Source: Cyanophora paradoxa
Lineage: Eukaryota > Glaucocystophyceae > Cyanophorales > Cyanophoraceae
Direction of reading: 5' to 3'
Assembly: GCA_004431415.1 (NCBI GenBank)
Contig: QPMI01000007.1
Location: 21,532 to 85,531 of the forward strand
Length of the DNA: 64,000 nucleotides
The notes under the pieces were generated by a model that made no database searches, was not told where the DNA came from, and worked only from the letters and a program-made list of their open reading frames with translations. Every line of letters starts with the position of its first letter. Within the stretch, counting starts at the first letter, position 1. The translations under genes were made by a program, and so were the position numbers. Below are positions 21,031-34,051 of the stretch, one piece after another.

Positions 21031-23797
21031 TCAGGCGGGGCTCGAGCTGGACGCGGGCGCCGCGGGGTCGGACCCGGAGGGCCCGGCGGAGGGCCCGGGT
21101 GCGGGGCCGGCGAGGGGCGCGAGGGCCGCCTCCACGCGGGGGAGGAGGCGGGCGAGGGAGACACGGAAGCCGCCCGAGGGCGCGTGCGCGAAGGGCAGCG
21201 CCGGGGGCGCCCCCGCCGCCCCGCCGCCGGCTGCGGGCGCGCGGCGGGCGCGGCTGCGGCCCGGCCTCGGCCCCGGCCCCGGCCTCGGAGGGGGCCGCCG
21301 GGGCGGCGAGGAGCGCGCGGCAGCGATCGAGGACGAGGCGGGCCCGCGAGGCGAAGTGGGCCCGGATGAGGCCCTGCGCGGATGGAGTTCGAAGGGGTAC
21401 ATGCACAAACGCGGCGCGCGGGGCCGGGGACGGACCGCGAAGGGGGCCGGCGGGGCGCGCAGGTTCGTGATCATCGTCCGCAGCGAGAGGAGGTACGCGT
21501 TCTCGCTGAGAGGGGGCGGCGGCTCAGGGCGGGCGGGGCGAGGGGCCGGGCCCGAGAGAGGGGAGGGGCTTGCGGGGCCGACCTGTAGGAGCGGGAGTTG
21601 GACGCGCCCTCCTGCGTACCCATCTGGCTCTCGTAGCCTGCGCTGCGCTTTCAGAAGGGGGGGGGTACGGGAGCAAGGGCGGGAGGAGCGAGAGGGGGGT
21701 ACGGCACGCGCCGGCCTCGTTGTAGTACGGGTGCTCGTTCAGCACGAGGCCCTGCAGGGAGACCAGCACCTGGGCGGGGTACGGCGTTCGGTTCGGAGGG
21801 GGTACAGGGGCGGGGGGTACGGGTAGGCACCTGGAGGAGGGTGCTGCGCTGCGAATCCCACTGCTCCCGCCCCTCGCCGTCCCACGTGCCCAGCAGGCTC
21901 AGGCAGACCTTCCCGTTCGTGTCTGCCGCGCCGCCGCGGGCGTGAGCCGAGCGCCGCGGCGGGGGGAGGGCGCGGGAGGGGGGTACGGGCGCGCGCACAG
22001 AGGTTGGGGTTGATGCGCTCGCCGACGTTCCAGTACGTGAGCTTGGGCGGGGACTGGGGGTAGTCCGGCGGCAGCGTCACGTCGAACACGAACACGGCGT
22101 CCGAGTACCTGAAAGGGGGGTATCAGAAAAAGCTGAAGGGGTGGGGGTACGTCGAATCCGAAGCTAGGCGAGGGGGGTACTACGGTACGCACGGGGTGCC
22201 CTCGGGTCCGACGACGAGGGCGGAGAGGAGCGCGGTGTTGTCCTCGTAGGCGCGCACGAAGATGCCCTCTGCGGCCGCGGCGCGAACGAAGGAACGTTCG
22301 CTCAGGGGAGAAAGAGAGGAAAGGAAGGGCCGGGCGACGGCAGCAGCGGACCGGGGAGGGAGGATCGGAGGGCGCGCCACTCGCGTTGGACGCGCGTCGC
22401 GAAGGCCCGCGGGTTGTTCGGCGCCTGCGTCACGCTGCGAGGGGCCCCGTCAGAGGGGACGCGCCGCTGCGCGAGAGGGAGGCCTAGGGTGCTGCACCTG
22501 CTGTCCGCGTGGCGCCCGGGGACCGCCGGCAGCACGGCGAAGGGCGCGCGGTCGTCCGAGGGCGCGGGGCCCGCCTCGCCGCCCGCCGCCGCCGCGCCGC
22601 CGTCGCCCTCGCCGCCCGCCTCGCCACCCTCCTCGCCGCCCTTCCCGCCCTCGTCCTTCTCCTCGTCCCCATCGCCGTTCTCGTCGTCGTCGTCGTCGTC
22701 ACCGCCGCCGCCGCCGCCGCCGCCCCGCCGCCGCTGGCCGCCGCCGCTGTGCCCGAGGCCCGTCGCCGCCGGACCCGCCGCGGCCGCCTCGCTTCCGCCT
22801 CCTCGTCATCCTCCTCCTCCCCAGGCGGCGCCGCCGACGGGCCCTGCGCGCCCGAGCCGATCAGCCGCCTGTGGCCGAGCGGAGAAGCGCGCGCGAGGGC
22901 GCACCCCGAAGTGGTTGCGGGCCCACTCCCAGGAGCGCTGCAGGAAGCCGCGGAGGGCGCCGCCGGGCTGCTCGGGCCCGCCGGGGCCGCCCTGCCCGCC
23001 GGCCGAGTCGCGCAGCGCCTGCTCCAGCGCGCCGATGAGCTCGGGCGGCAGGTTCATCGCCACGCTGCCGCTGCGCGCCGTCCGCAGCAGGTTCTCGATC
23101 GTCGCCGCCGCCTCGGGCGGGAGCGACGGCCCCGCCCCGCGCCCGCCGCGCCCGCCGCGCCCGCCGGCCCGCCGGGCCCGCCGGTGCCCTCGGGGCGTTC
23201 AGACGGATGGCCTGAAGTCCCTCCACGAGGTTGCCCACCAGAACGACGGCCACTGCGGCGAGAAGTGAGGTCAGAAGGCGGCGGCACCGAGAGCTCGACT
23301 GGGGCGCCGGCGCACTTCGGCTGTTGGTGGCGGGGTCCGCGGCCCCCGCGATCTCTGAGAAGGCAAGGGGCGCGCCCTGCTGCCCGGCCCGCCGCAGGGC
23401 GGCCTGGATCGCCTCGTTCACGTGGGGCGGCAGCGGGCCCGCCATCGTGCTGAAGCGGGGGTGCGGCGGCGGAGGCTGGTTCGGCAGCCGCCCCGACCGG
23501 CCCGCGCGCCTCCCGCCCGCGCCCGGCTCCCGCCGGTTGCCCTTCGGCGTCTGGCCCGCCCCGCGGGCGCCGCCGCCGGCCCCGCCCGCCTCGTAGTGGG
23601 CGGGGTCCTCGTTACTCGCCACCTCCCAGCCGCCCTCCTCGTCGTCCTCGTCCTCGTCGTCCTCCTCGTCCGACCCGCCCTCTCCCGCATCTTCTTCCTG
23701 CTCGCCCTGCCGGAGAGCGAAAGAACGAACAAGTCAGACCCGCGGCGCGGAGCAGCACATCGCAGCGCCGCCCACCGTCCCCTCGTCCCCGTCCTCA

Positions 23798-23838
<41 letters not shown>

Positions 23839-26800
23839 CCCCTCCTCGTCCTCCTCGTCTTCCTCGCCCTCCTCGTCGTACTCGTCGTCCTCCGAGACGA
23901 CGTAGACCTCCGAGGGCCCCACCCACGAGCTCGTGTTGTCCGACCACGTCACCTGGCCCTCAGGTGAGCCGGGGGGTACGACAAGAGAAAGACTTGGGCG
24001 CAGCAGCGCACGTGCAGGAGGCCGCCGTGCATGGAGACCAGCTCGCCGACCCAGCGGGACTGGAGCGCGGGGTCGAGGTGGTGGCACGTGTGCCCGTGCC
24101 GCCCCTCGCCCCCGCCCTCGCTGGACCCGCCCTCGCCCTCCCCGCTCGAGCTCGACCCTTCCTCGCCGCTCTCGCCCTCGGCCACAGCCTCGCCGCCCTT
24201 GCCGTCCGCCGCCGCCCCCCCCGCCTCCTCCTCCTCGCTCTCCTCGCCGCTGCTGCTGTCCGAGTCGTCCAGGGGGATCGGCACCGGCTCCAGCCGCACC
24301 ACGACGTCCCCGAGCCTGCAGAGCTGTAAGCTCCTCTCTCTCAATCTCTCCCTCTCTCTCTACTCTCTCGCACCGGTAGGCGTAGTCGGGGTGCTCGACG
24401 ATGTCGTAGACGGAGACGGTCTCCTCCTTGACCGTCGGGTCCACCGTGATCGTCCCGTCCGAGTGCGTCCGCTGCGGCCGGGCGCGTCGGCGACGGACCG
24501 CGGGCGGGCGGGAGAGGGAAAGCCGGAGGACGGGTAAGCTTAGGCTTATTATCTTCTTGCGCGTCGGCGATGGAGGAGCAACAACAGCTCTAACAAGGAG
24601 ACGACGGCGGTGGGAACAACAGCTCTGCCACGGCACGCACCATCCAGCGGATGACGGCGGTGCGCTCCGCCACGTTGACAGAGAGCACGACACCGGCACG
24701 GCGCTGCGGGGCTTTGTTTGAGACGGGGCGGAGATATGAGAGCTGGGGCCGGGGGCGCGCGGGCCTTGAGGGCGGCGGTGCGCTTGCGGGCCTCGACGAC
24801 CGACTCCTCGCGCGAGAGCTCCGGCGCCTCGTCGCCCTCCCCGTGCTCCCCGTTCGCCTCCCCGTTCGCCTCCCCGCCGCCAACTGCTGCTGCTGCCGGC
24901 GCCGCCGCCGGAGCCGGAGCCGACTCCGCCGGACTCGCCTGACTCGCCGCAGCCTCCCCGGCCTCGCTGGGGGCCGGGGCCGCCTCGGCGGCGGAGAGGG
25001 CGAGGGCGGCCTGCAGGTCGCGCTGCTCCTCCTCGTCCTCGCCCTTCTCCAGCACGAACTCGTCCGGCCAGAAGTCGTGCGCCTGCGCCCAAACGATCAG
25101 ACGGAGACGCGAAGGCGAGTTCGCGCGTTCGCGCGCGCGCGCGCCTGGAGGTGCGAGGCCGGGAGGAGCTTCGTGGACTCCACGTCGCGCTCCACCGAGC
25201 CGTCCTGCCACTGCACGTCCACGCTGGTGTAGACCCGCGTCACCTGCGCGCACTGCGCCAGCGGGCTGTTCTTCTTCGCCGCCCGCTTCTTCTTGGCGGG
25301 CGCCTGCTGCCGGCTCTGCCGCCGCCGCGAGACGCCGCTCGCCACCGCCGCCATGACCCGCCGCAGGCCGGCCACCGGCCCGGAGGACGAGGAGGCGGAG
25401 GCCGCCGGCGCGTCGCATCCGTCGCTGTCGGCCTCTGCGCCTGCGCGGCCGGCCGGCCGGTAAGAGGAGAGTGTAAAAGAGCGCAGGAGAGCGCCGCCGC
25501 CGCACCGTGCGCCGCCGGCTCCTTGGTCTTGCTCCGCTTGGACTGCTCGGCGTACTCCTTGATGGACTCGGGGTCCGTGACGGTGTGGTCGCCCAGCTGC
25601 CACCAGGTCGCGCAGAAGACGGACATCGGCTGCAGCACCGCAGGCTCGCAGGCCTCAGGGGGCGGGTCCGAGTCGTCCTGCCCGTTCGCCTGCCCGTTCC
25701 TCGGCGTCAGCGGAGGCGGTGGCGGCGGCGGCGGAGGCGGCGGCGCTGGGCGCGCGCACCGCAGTGATCCAATCGACGAAGACTTCGGAGACAGTGACCG
25801 AGGCGACGGTGCCCTCCAGCCGGTTGCGGAAGGTGCCCTTGAGCCAGCGCCCCTGCTGCAGCACCCGCGCGCTCGTCGCCCGCACCCGCTGCGCGGCCGT
25901 CGGTCGGTCGGCCGGTGGTCGAGCTGAGCGCGGGCGGGCGGGCGGGCGGGGGCGGGCGCGGCGGCGCGCCTGCGTGGGGAAGAACGGCGTCTGCTCGTCA
26001 AAGGCCTCGTCCAGCGGCGTCAGGACGTCCGGCGTCGCGTTCTGGATCTTGACCTGCGCCCGGCGCGCCGGCGCGCCCCGCTCGACCCGGGCGCCGCGCG
26101 GGGCGGGGCGGGGCGGGCGGGAGGGCAACGCGGCGCACCTGGTGGCCGTCGTCGAACTGGATAACGACGTCGTCGCTCACCTGAGGGCGCGCGCTCGTGG
26201 GCCGGCGGGCGGGCGGGCGGCCCGGCACCGGCGGGTCGGAGAAGGGGCGCACGCTCTCGACTCGGCCGAGCCAGAAGCCGTGGGTCACGTAGTGGCCGGG
26301 CCGGAACTGCCGGATGTGCCCGAGCTTCTCCGAGGGGACGCGGCGGCGCTTCTGCCCGCTCTGCAGGTACTTCAGGTCGACCGCGACTTTCACGCTCGTC
26401 ACCGTGCCGCTCTGGCCGCCCACGGGGTCTCCCACGCGCACTACGATGTCTCCATGCCTGCGTCTGCGTAAGTGGGGGGGCGGGGGGCCCCAGCGCCGCC
26501 CGCCCGGCGCACATGAACGACCTGCGCAACGGCGGGCGGTGAGATGCGCGGAAGCGCGGGGCGCGGCGGGCGCCAGGGCAATCCCGACGCGCGCGAGCAC
26601 CTGTCCACGAGCTCCAGACTGCTTTCCGACTCCATCTTGTTGTCGACTGACTTCAGCCAGGCGACAAGCGCAGAACCCGGCGGGACCTCCTCCTGAAATG
26701 GCTGTCAGCGCACGGGAGAGGCCGTCGGCTCATTCAAGTACCTCATAGTCGTCCTCGTCGTCCTCGGGCTCATCCGTGGACGTCTGAGGAGGAGCCCGAC

Positions 26801-26995
26801 CGTGAGCGCCGCAAAGCCCGTCGCGCGCGGCGGCGCACCCGTGCCACAACGCCGATCTGCTGCGGCTTGTTCCGGAGCTGCACCACGTCGTCGTGTAGGA
26901 ACTGCGCGAACTGGTCAGCGCGGCGGCGCGTTGAAGAAGAGGCAACAGCTCCCTGCGCGTTGCTCTCGCACCTTCTGCACGTGGCGCTCTCCCAT
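21031..26995 (-). CDS. UBE2O-type hybrid E2/E3 ubiquitin-conjugating enzyme
   Basis: Large multi-exon gene. The first exon MGERHVQK joins FLHDDVVQLRNKPQQIGVV, the typical UBE2O opening. Several SH3-like barrel segments follow: GDPVGGQSGTV, VDWITAV, TRVYTSVDVQWQDGSVERD with DFWPDEFVLEKGE, GVVLSVNVAERTAVIRW, and YDIVEHPDYAYR with GDVVVRLEP. There are acidic linkers, including about 14 consecutive Asp at 23800-23840. The UBC fold is GTPYSDAVFVFDVTLPPDYP (spliced at 22100-22200), NVGERINPNL, DTNGKVCLSLLGTW with the catalytic Cys (about 21895-21925), then LQVLVSLQGLVLNEHPYYNEAG and a C-terminal helix ending at 21031. UBE2O ubiquitinates orphan ribosomal proteins and basic nuclear substrates without a separate E3 (family knowledge). 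Introns carry GTACCCCCC motifs (seen as GGGGGGTAC on the + strand). Low-complexity linkers leave some exon ends unresolved. Confidence 0.85.
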
Positions 26996-27089
26996 TGCGG
27001 TAGAGCGACGACCTCGACCCAACTCGCCGTACCCGCACCCTGAACAGCGTACCCGGCCGGCGAGTTCAAGTCTGCGGCCAGCAGGCACG
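26996..27089. promoter_or_regulatory. 94-bp divergent intergenic promoter
   Basis: UBE2O (minus) and the CaMK-like kinase (plus) start 94 bp apart, so the promoters must be shared or overlap the genes. No TATA box is evident. It is the second very short divergent spacer in the window. Confidence 0.5.
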
Positions 27090-28949
27090 ATGGCGAAGAT
27101 AAAGAACTCCGGTGAGGGTCTCCTCGCTTATCCCAGCAGCCCGCGCGCCATCCCCAGCGTTCCGGCATATCCCTTGAGCGCTCCCTAAAATACGTGTGGC
27201 TAAGCCCTGGCTCCCGCATAGGCGCTCTGAACTCGCAGACACCTCTCGTAGCCCGTGCTCTTTCGAGTGACGCCGCGTGACCTCCGTGGTCTGCAGACAT
27301 TCTGAAGGACTACGACCTGGGAAAGACTCTCGGCTCGGGCTCCTTTGCGACAGTGAAGGTCGGCACGAACAAGGTACGCAACTCGAGGCTGGGCCTTGCT
27401 CTCGCGCAACGCCTCATCACATGAGCTAATCTTTGGCGACCGCCGTAGACCACGAAGGAGAAGTTTGCTATCAAGATCATCGAGAAGGAAAACTGCCAGG
27501 ACGATTCCATCCTCAATGAGATCGAGATCCTGCAGCGGGTCAGTGGCGCCAGCTTCAGCTTTTGCAATCCGCGAACGCCCCTCCAGATATCGCACCCGAA
27601 CGTGGTGGCGCTCTACGAGGCTTATCAGACGCCCAAGCGGTTGTATCTAGTAATGGAGCTGTGCGCTATTTGCGCCTCCCTTTAGTTCTACGCGCTTCGT
27701 TTTGATCTGCCGAACTACAGGGTCACGGGCGGCGAACTATACGACAGGATTGTTGCGAGAGGAAACTACACAGAAAAAGACGCAGCGACGCTCATCGCGA
27801 CGGTGCTTGCGCGCTGTGCGGCCGAGACGAACACATGCCGGGTCCTCATTAGCCATCCTCCTTCCGCCTGCCGCAGATCGTGAAGGCCATCGCCTACTTG
27901 CACGACAATGGCGTCGTGCACCGAGACCTAAAGCCCGAAAACCTGCTGTACGCTTCTGAGGCTTCGGATGCGGAGATCAAGATCACAGGCGCGCCGGCGC
28001 CGCGCCGCCCGCACGTCATCTGCGCGGTCGCCCTCTTACGCGGGGCGGCAGACTTCGGCCTGTCGAAGGTTCTTAACCACGACAAGTCGATGACGACCCT
28101 CTGCGGTTCTCCCCTCTACGTCGGTCCGTCTCATGCGCTGGCGCCCCATGCCGAGCGCCGCGCTCAACCGCCCCGCAGCACCCGAGATTCTCTCGAACAA
28201 GGGCTACGACAAGGCAGTGGACATGTGGTCGATTGGCGTCCTCCTGTACATTCTGTGCGGCCGCTTTCTTTCCTTTTCGGGTCCCTTTCGCACCGATCCG
28301 TTACGCCCGCGGCAGGCTCTGCGGTTTCCCGCCGTTCTACAGCGAGAGTGAGCCTGTACTCTTCAAGCAGATCATGAAGGGCCAGTTCGACTTCCCTGAC
28401 CCGGAGTGGACGGACATCAGCCCCGCCGGTGCGGACTCGCAGGGTTGCGGAGCGGCGCGGCGACGCGGCGCCCTGACCGCCCTGCGCCCCGGCAGCCAAG
28501 GAGCTCGTCACCAAGCTTCTGGACGTGAACCCAAAGACCCGCCTCACCGCCGCCCAGGCCCTCAAGCACCCCTGGATCGCCGTGCGCCGCGCCGCGCCGC
28601 GCAGCCGCCTGCGAGGGTGCGGGCGCTGAACGCGGGGCGGGGGCGCAGACGGAGGACGGCGCGTCGGGGAGGTCCCTGCAGGACACCATCAAGGCCCTCA
28701 AGATCTTCAACGCGAAGCACAAGTTCAAGGCGCGCGCGCCGGCGGGCGGGTCCGGCGCCGCCGCGCTCTGACGCGGGGGGCGAGCAGGTGGCGGCCAAGG
28801 GTATCATCGCCGCCGGCAAGCTCGCGGCGCTGCGCGTGTACGCCCCCCCCCCCCCCCCCCCGCCCTTGCCCCTCCCTCGCGGAGCCCGCTCGCTCGCTCG
28901 CTCACCCCCCGCGCCCCTCAGTGGCGGGAAGTCCCCGGCAGAAGGGTGA
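27090..28949 (+). CDS. CaMK-family serine/threonine protein kinase
   Basis: About twelve exons rejoin in phase. Seven-residue exon 1 (MAKIKNS) joins [21 protein letters not shown] (glycine loop). Then FAIKIIEKE (catalytic Lys), [31 protein letters not shown] (catalytic loop, about 27912-27945), KIT|DFGLSK (Mg-binding Asp, 28051-28065), [57 protein letters not shown] and ALKHPWI. After the kinase core lies a helix ([18 protein letters not shown]) in the position of the CaMK autoinhibitory/calmodulin-binding segment. All catalytic residues are present. Two introns use GC donors (27989-28051 GCGCGCCGG; one after KHKFK), the rest GT. The last intron (C18 run at about 28843-28862) leaves the final few residues uncertain. 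Confidence 0.9.
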
Positions 28950-29747
28950 GGGCCGATGCGCTCTTCCCGTGTGCTCTTCCAGTGCGCTGACGGCGGCGCC
29001 ACCGCAGGAGCTCGTGATAGCGCACAGCGCGGGTCCACATCCCAGGCGCCGATCAGGGCCGGGGGGCCTCGCCGCCCCCCACGCCGGCTGGCGCACAGAC
29101 GGGGTGTGCGATCGGGTAGCGTAGGCTGCAGTGAAACCAAACCACTGATTCCCTGTCCTCGGTTTCGGCAACGAGATCTAGAGCTTGTGCGCAGACGTGT
29201 CTCTACGACTCACTAGGCGCCATCGGTCGCCCTGGGCAAGCGCTAGCCCTGGCGCCCACGGCACGCGGCGCTCAGCGGCTAGAGGAATAGCCCATGCAGC
29301 TGCAGCCTGCAGGCTGCAGCGATGCAGCGCTGCCACAGCAGCGCGAAGTCACTTTGCACAGCACAGCGCTAGCGCTAGCCCGGCACGCCGCGCTCAGCGC
29401 AACCAGGTAAAGAAATAGCGCTAGCCCATGCAGCTGCAGCGCTGGCGTCGCTTGCAGACTCACGTCCGCGAGCTCGAGTTGCACTTACAGGCACGCGCGG
29501 TCGTGACAATGGAAAGTTGCACCGCCCATTCACAGTCGATCCGGGTACAATAAAACATCGGCGCTTCCCTGCGGTCCTCTCGGCAGCAGCGGGCTTTCGC
29601 AATCGCGGCGTTCTCTTGGCGGGCACAACGCTCCGCAACGTTCCCGACGGGCTTAGTCCCGGACGGCGCCATGGTGAGAGCACGCGTGCAATTCTTCCGG
29701 GCCCTCCTGAGCCTTCGGGCGCTCGGGCGCAGGCGCAAGCCTTTGGC
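28950..29747. other. Intergenic with imperfect direct repeat
   Basis: No exon is supported. Two similar blocks (about 29240-29310 and 29366-29445) share GGCACGC[G/C]GCGCTCAGCG and CCCATGCAGCTGCAGC and are rich in GCTAGC/AGCGCT palindromes. They probably lie in the promoter or 5' UTR of the downstream Mei2-like gene. Confidence 0.45.
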
Positions 29748-32319
29748 ATGATGACATCGGTTGGGATGCCTGACCCTCGGCTCCTTCCCGTGGACCCGAA
29801 CTCGGTTGGGCCAACCGAGGTCTCGGGACCCTTGTCGCAGGTCCGCCACGCCGCCGCCGGGCCCGTTCCCGGGCCCTTTCTTTGATACAATATCACCAAC
29901 GCCTATCTCTATCGCTTTACCTTCAGGAGTTTCCCGGCGAGCGTGACACGCTGTTCGCGGCCCAGCGAACAGTACGTTTCGGCCACCAGCAGCGGAGTTA
30001 TTCTGTGCCGACGCAGCTCGCGGATACTTCTACGGAGCGAAGAAACGCACTGGTGAAGGCCCCCGGCCGTGTCGTCGCGGGCGCGCTACTAATGCACGCC
30101 TTAGGACGCCGCTGGTCTCTCCTGCCCGCAGTCGCCGATGGGACTGCTGCCAGGCCGGCAGATGTCAGATTCTAGCATAACCAGCATTGATAGTTATCCA
30201 AGCACCTTCTCCATCGGTTCGGCCGCTTTGGACATTGGCGGCAGCCTCAGGTCTTTGTCGCGGGTCTCATCTGGTGAGCAACGCTACATTCTTGCATCTT
30301 AATCGTGGTGGAACTGATTTTATCCCTCTAAAAAGCAGGCGACGAGTTAAACAGGACGGTTGGCGGCTCTCCGAGCCAAGCAACCGTGTTTCCAGCACAG
30401 TCACTTCATATGCAGGGCTTGTTTGGGTGAGCGTGTTTCTTTGTGTTGTTTACTGCCTCTTGCGGTGTTCTAACGCACTGACCCGCAGGATAAATGATAA
30501 GGCCGAATATACAATGCGGCGCCCCTATGCGGGATTCCCGCCTCGGCCGGGCCCGCTCGGAGCATCCAGTATGAGGAGAACTCGATCACGCGGTACGCAT
30601 GCTAAACTCTCGTTGCCGGCTGCGCGCCGTAACGTCCGCCGCAGTGAGCCTGTACGACGCCATCAACGAGGATCCATCTAGCCTGTCCGAGGACCGCGAA
30701 TCAGACGGGCGCCAGGTCGAAGACGTGGAGTCTGAGCAGGAATCTGGCTTCTTCGGGGGTCCGCTTTCTGCTCTGCAATCGCCCCGAGATCCACTTATGC
30801 CGCCGCCAGACATGGAGAGCGTGAACCAGCCGCTGGAGGAGCCGACGCCGTCGGACCTGCCGCGGAGATCGTCGGAGGAATCTTCTCAGTCGGATGTCAT
30901 GGGCGAGCCTGCAGGAATAAGTATGGCGGCGGCGGCGGCAGCGGCGGCGGCGGAGCAGAACTTGGGCGTTGAGCCCAGCAGAACTCTGTTCGTTTGGGGC
31001 GTGGTTGGATCGAACATGGACGAGATCCGGACGATGTTCGAGGTGCTGACGATCACCGCCTTTTCTTTCCTTTTCCGTTCTCACGCCCGCGCCAGCAATT
31101 CGGCCCGCTGCGGACTTTCTACGCGGCAAGCAAGCACAGGGGATTCGTGATGCTCACGTACAACGACGTGCGGCACGCGACGGCGGCGAAGCGCGCGCTG
31201 CACCTCCAGCCGGGGGCGGGCAGCCCGCGGCTGTCCGTGCACTACGCCGTCTCTCCGAGCGGAGCGCGGGACGCGATGTCGCAAGGAGACGTTGGCATCT
31301 CCGGCCTCGGCTTCGATTCTGGCCCGTCGGCCGGTGCGCTGCGCTGCGCCCCGTCCGCCCGCTCTCCGTCCGCAGGCCTTCTCACCCGCGGCGCACGCGC
31401 AGGCGCACCGCCGGCGCGGAAGATGTTCGCGTCGGGCGTGCCGTCGCTGGAGCCGGTGTCAGAGACGGGGATGCTGGCCTCGACGTTCGGGCGCGTCCCG
31501 AGCATGTTCAGCGAACGCTCGGCGCCCGTCGACATGCTGCGCCCGCCGCCGGCGGACTCGGGCATGCGCGGCCCGCAGCTTTCCTCGTCCGCGCCGGCGT
31601 CGGTGCTGCAGCCGTCGGCGTTCACGCGCTCGCCCCGCCTGGATGCCGTCCCGAGCACGGGCTCGATACCGGACCTGCACGCGCTCTCGAGCAAGCTGGA
31701 GGAGACCCCGCGAACGGCGGTCCTCGGGCTCCCGCGCATGGGCAGCGCCGGCGACCTCTCCGCGCTGGACGGCATGTGGACCCCGAGCGCCGCTGAGTCC
31801 TCGTCCATGCGGCGCGGCGCGCCCGGCGAGGCCTCCGGGCAGTCCTCGTCCTCGTCGCCGACGCCCGCCGCGGCGCCGGCGACCTCGGCCTACGGCCAGG
31901 GCCGCTCCGCCGGCTCGATCATGCACACGAGCCTCTCCGAGCCCTCGCTCATGACCATGGGCGCGCCGCCGGCCTCGGTGCGCCTCCCCCGCCTCGGTTC
32001 GCAAACGGGGCACCGGCTGACCCCTGCGGCAGCGGATGGCGGGCGGGCAGGGCGGCATGGGACCGCCGCCGCCGGTGCCGGCGGGCGGCCGGATGCAGCA
32101 GGGGATGGGCGGGCAGGTGCCGTCGGCGGCGGTGCTGCAGCAGATGCAGGCGCAGGCGCGGGCGGCGGCGGCGGCCACGATCCAGGCGGCGAACATCGAG
32201 CTTGCGGCGCAGAAGGTCGCGGCGCAGCAGGCGGCGGCGCAGCAGGCGGCGCAGCAGGCGGCTCAGCAGCAGGCGAACCTCGAGTTCGAGCTCGCCAGCT
32301 ACGGCGACTACGGCCACCA

Positions 32320-32350
<31 letters not shown>

Positions 32351-34051
32351 GCCGGCGGCGTTGCGGGGCTCACGCCCGCCGCGGCGGCGGCCGGCATGCT
32401 CGGGCTCTACGGGGATACCGCGGCGGCAGCCCGCTCGGGCTCGGCATGGGCGGGAGCCCGGCGGTCTCCCCGCTGGCGCTCGCTCAGGCGGCGGCGGCGG
32501 CGGCGGCCGGCGCGGGCGGCATGGCGCGCGGGCCCGGCGGAATGCGCAGCTCGCTCTCCATGAGCCACCTGCCCTCGGCCATGTACCAGGACCACTACCG
32601 GCGCTCGCCGTCGGACACGGCGCTCAACACCCTCGCGACCTCCTCCGTCGCCGCCGCCGTCGCAGCCGCCACCAAGGCCACCTCGGGCGCCGGCATGGGC
32701 GGGCCGGGGCCCCTCACCGGCTCGCTGGCCGGCCGCGTGCCCAAGCCCGCGTCGGCCTCCCCCGGCGCCGCACGGAGCGGCTCGGGCTCAGCGGGCGGCG
32801 CGGCGGCGGCGGGGCAGAACCCGCACCACAAGAAGCGGGCGGTTTCAGACGCCGAGGACCGAGCGGTCTTCGAGATCGACATCGAGAAGATCCGGGCCGG
32901 CCACGAGCGCCGCACGACCGTCATGGTCAAGAACATCCCGAACAAGTACAGCCAGAAGGTCCGAGCGCCCTTCATCCATCCCTGCCGGACTCGTTTCCTG
33001 ATCGCCGGCGCCTCAGATGCTGCTGGCGGCGGTGGACGAGAAGCACAAGGGCCAGTACGACTTCTTCTACCTCCCGATCGACTTCAAGAACAAGTGCAAC
33101 GTCGGCTACGCCTTCATCAACTTCATCTACCCCGCCAGCATCGTCGACTTCATGATCAACTTCAACGCGAAGAAGTGGGACAAGTTCAACTCGGAGAAGG
33201 TCTGCTCCATCACCTTCGCCCGCATCCAGGGCAAGGTCGGCCCGCCCCGCCCCGCTCTGCTCGCCGGCGCCGCGGCCGCTCACGCGCGCGCGCTCCCTCC
33301 CTCGCTGCAGACGAACCTCATCCAGCACTTCCAGAACAGCTCGCTGATGTGCGAGGACAAGAAGTGCCGGCCGATCATCTTCCACTCGGACGGGCCGCTG
33401 CAGGGCGAGCAGGAGCCGTTCCCCGTCGGCAACAACATCCGCCGGCGCATGAAGTCTGAGGACGGCGGGCAGCCGGCCCCCGGGCCAGCCCCCGGCCTCG
33501 GCCTCGGGCGCGCGGCGGAGCGCTACAAGGGGCGCGCCCCCGGCGGGGCCTCCTCCATGGACTCGCTCTCCTCCATCGACCGCCCCTCCATCGACGCCGT
33601 CCGCCGCCGCGACGCCAGCGGCGGCCCGGGGCCCCGCGACGGCTCCTCGGTCGCCGCCGCCGCGGCCGCGGCCGCCGCGGCCGCCGCCGCCGCGATGGAC
33701 CCGAACGGGATGCTCTCGCAGCTGCACCCGACGGCGGCGGCGCTCATGATGGCGCAGGCGCAGGCGCAGGCGCAGCACGCCCAGGCGCAGGCGCAGGCGC
33801 AGGCGGCGGCGAGCCTGGCGAACCTCGCCGGCCTGCAGCGGGGCGGGCAGGCCCTCGGACACGGTCATGGGCACGGGCACGGCCACGGGCACGGGGACCT
33901 GGCCGCGGCGATGCAGCAGATGCTCGGGGGGGGCCCGATGCTGGGCGGGGGCCCCTCGCTCGGCGCCCTCAGCCTCCGCGGGCCCATCGACCCCGCCGCC
34001 CTCTTGAGCTTCAGCCAGCTCCAGCTCGGCCGCGACGCCGCAGCCGTCTAG
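29748..34051 (+). CDS. Mei2-like RNA-binding protein
   Basis: Exons rejoin from MMTSVGMPDPRLLPVDPN through Ser-rich N-terminal exons to an RRM-like domain (SRTLFVWGVVGSNMDEIRTMFE|QFGPLRTFY...RGFVMLTYNDVRHAT, about 30980-31245). Long Ala/Gln/Ser/Pro-rich segments follow, then the diagnostic C-terminal RRM of Mei2 proteins: RTTVMVKNIPNKYSQK|MLLAAVDEKHKGQYDFFYLPIDF, NVGYAFINF, WDKFNSEKVCSITFARIQGK|TNLIQHFQNSS (32910-33350). This RRM is about the best-conserved region of the family, which controls meiosis and differentiation through RNA binding in yeasts and plants. A poly-Ala run (33650-33695) and a GHGHGHGHGHG run follow. At 32411-32414 the frame shifts by one base in a G run with no convincing intron, either a sequence error or a lesion. 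The first exon is tentative. Confidence 0.88.

Noticed and set aside
22262-23453. Long plus-strand Ala/Arg/Ser ORFs
   Set aside because: They are antisense shadows of UBE2O linker exons, whose minus-strand frame connects recognisable UBE2O blocks.
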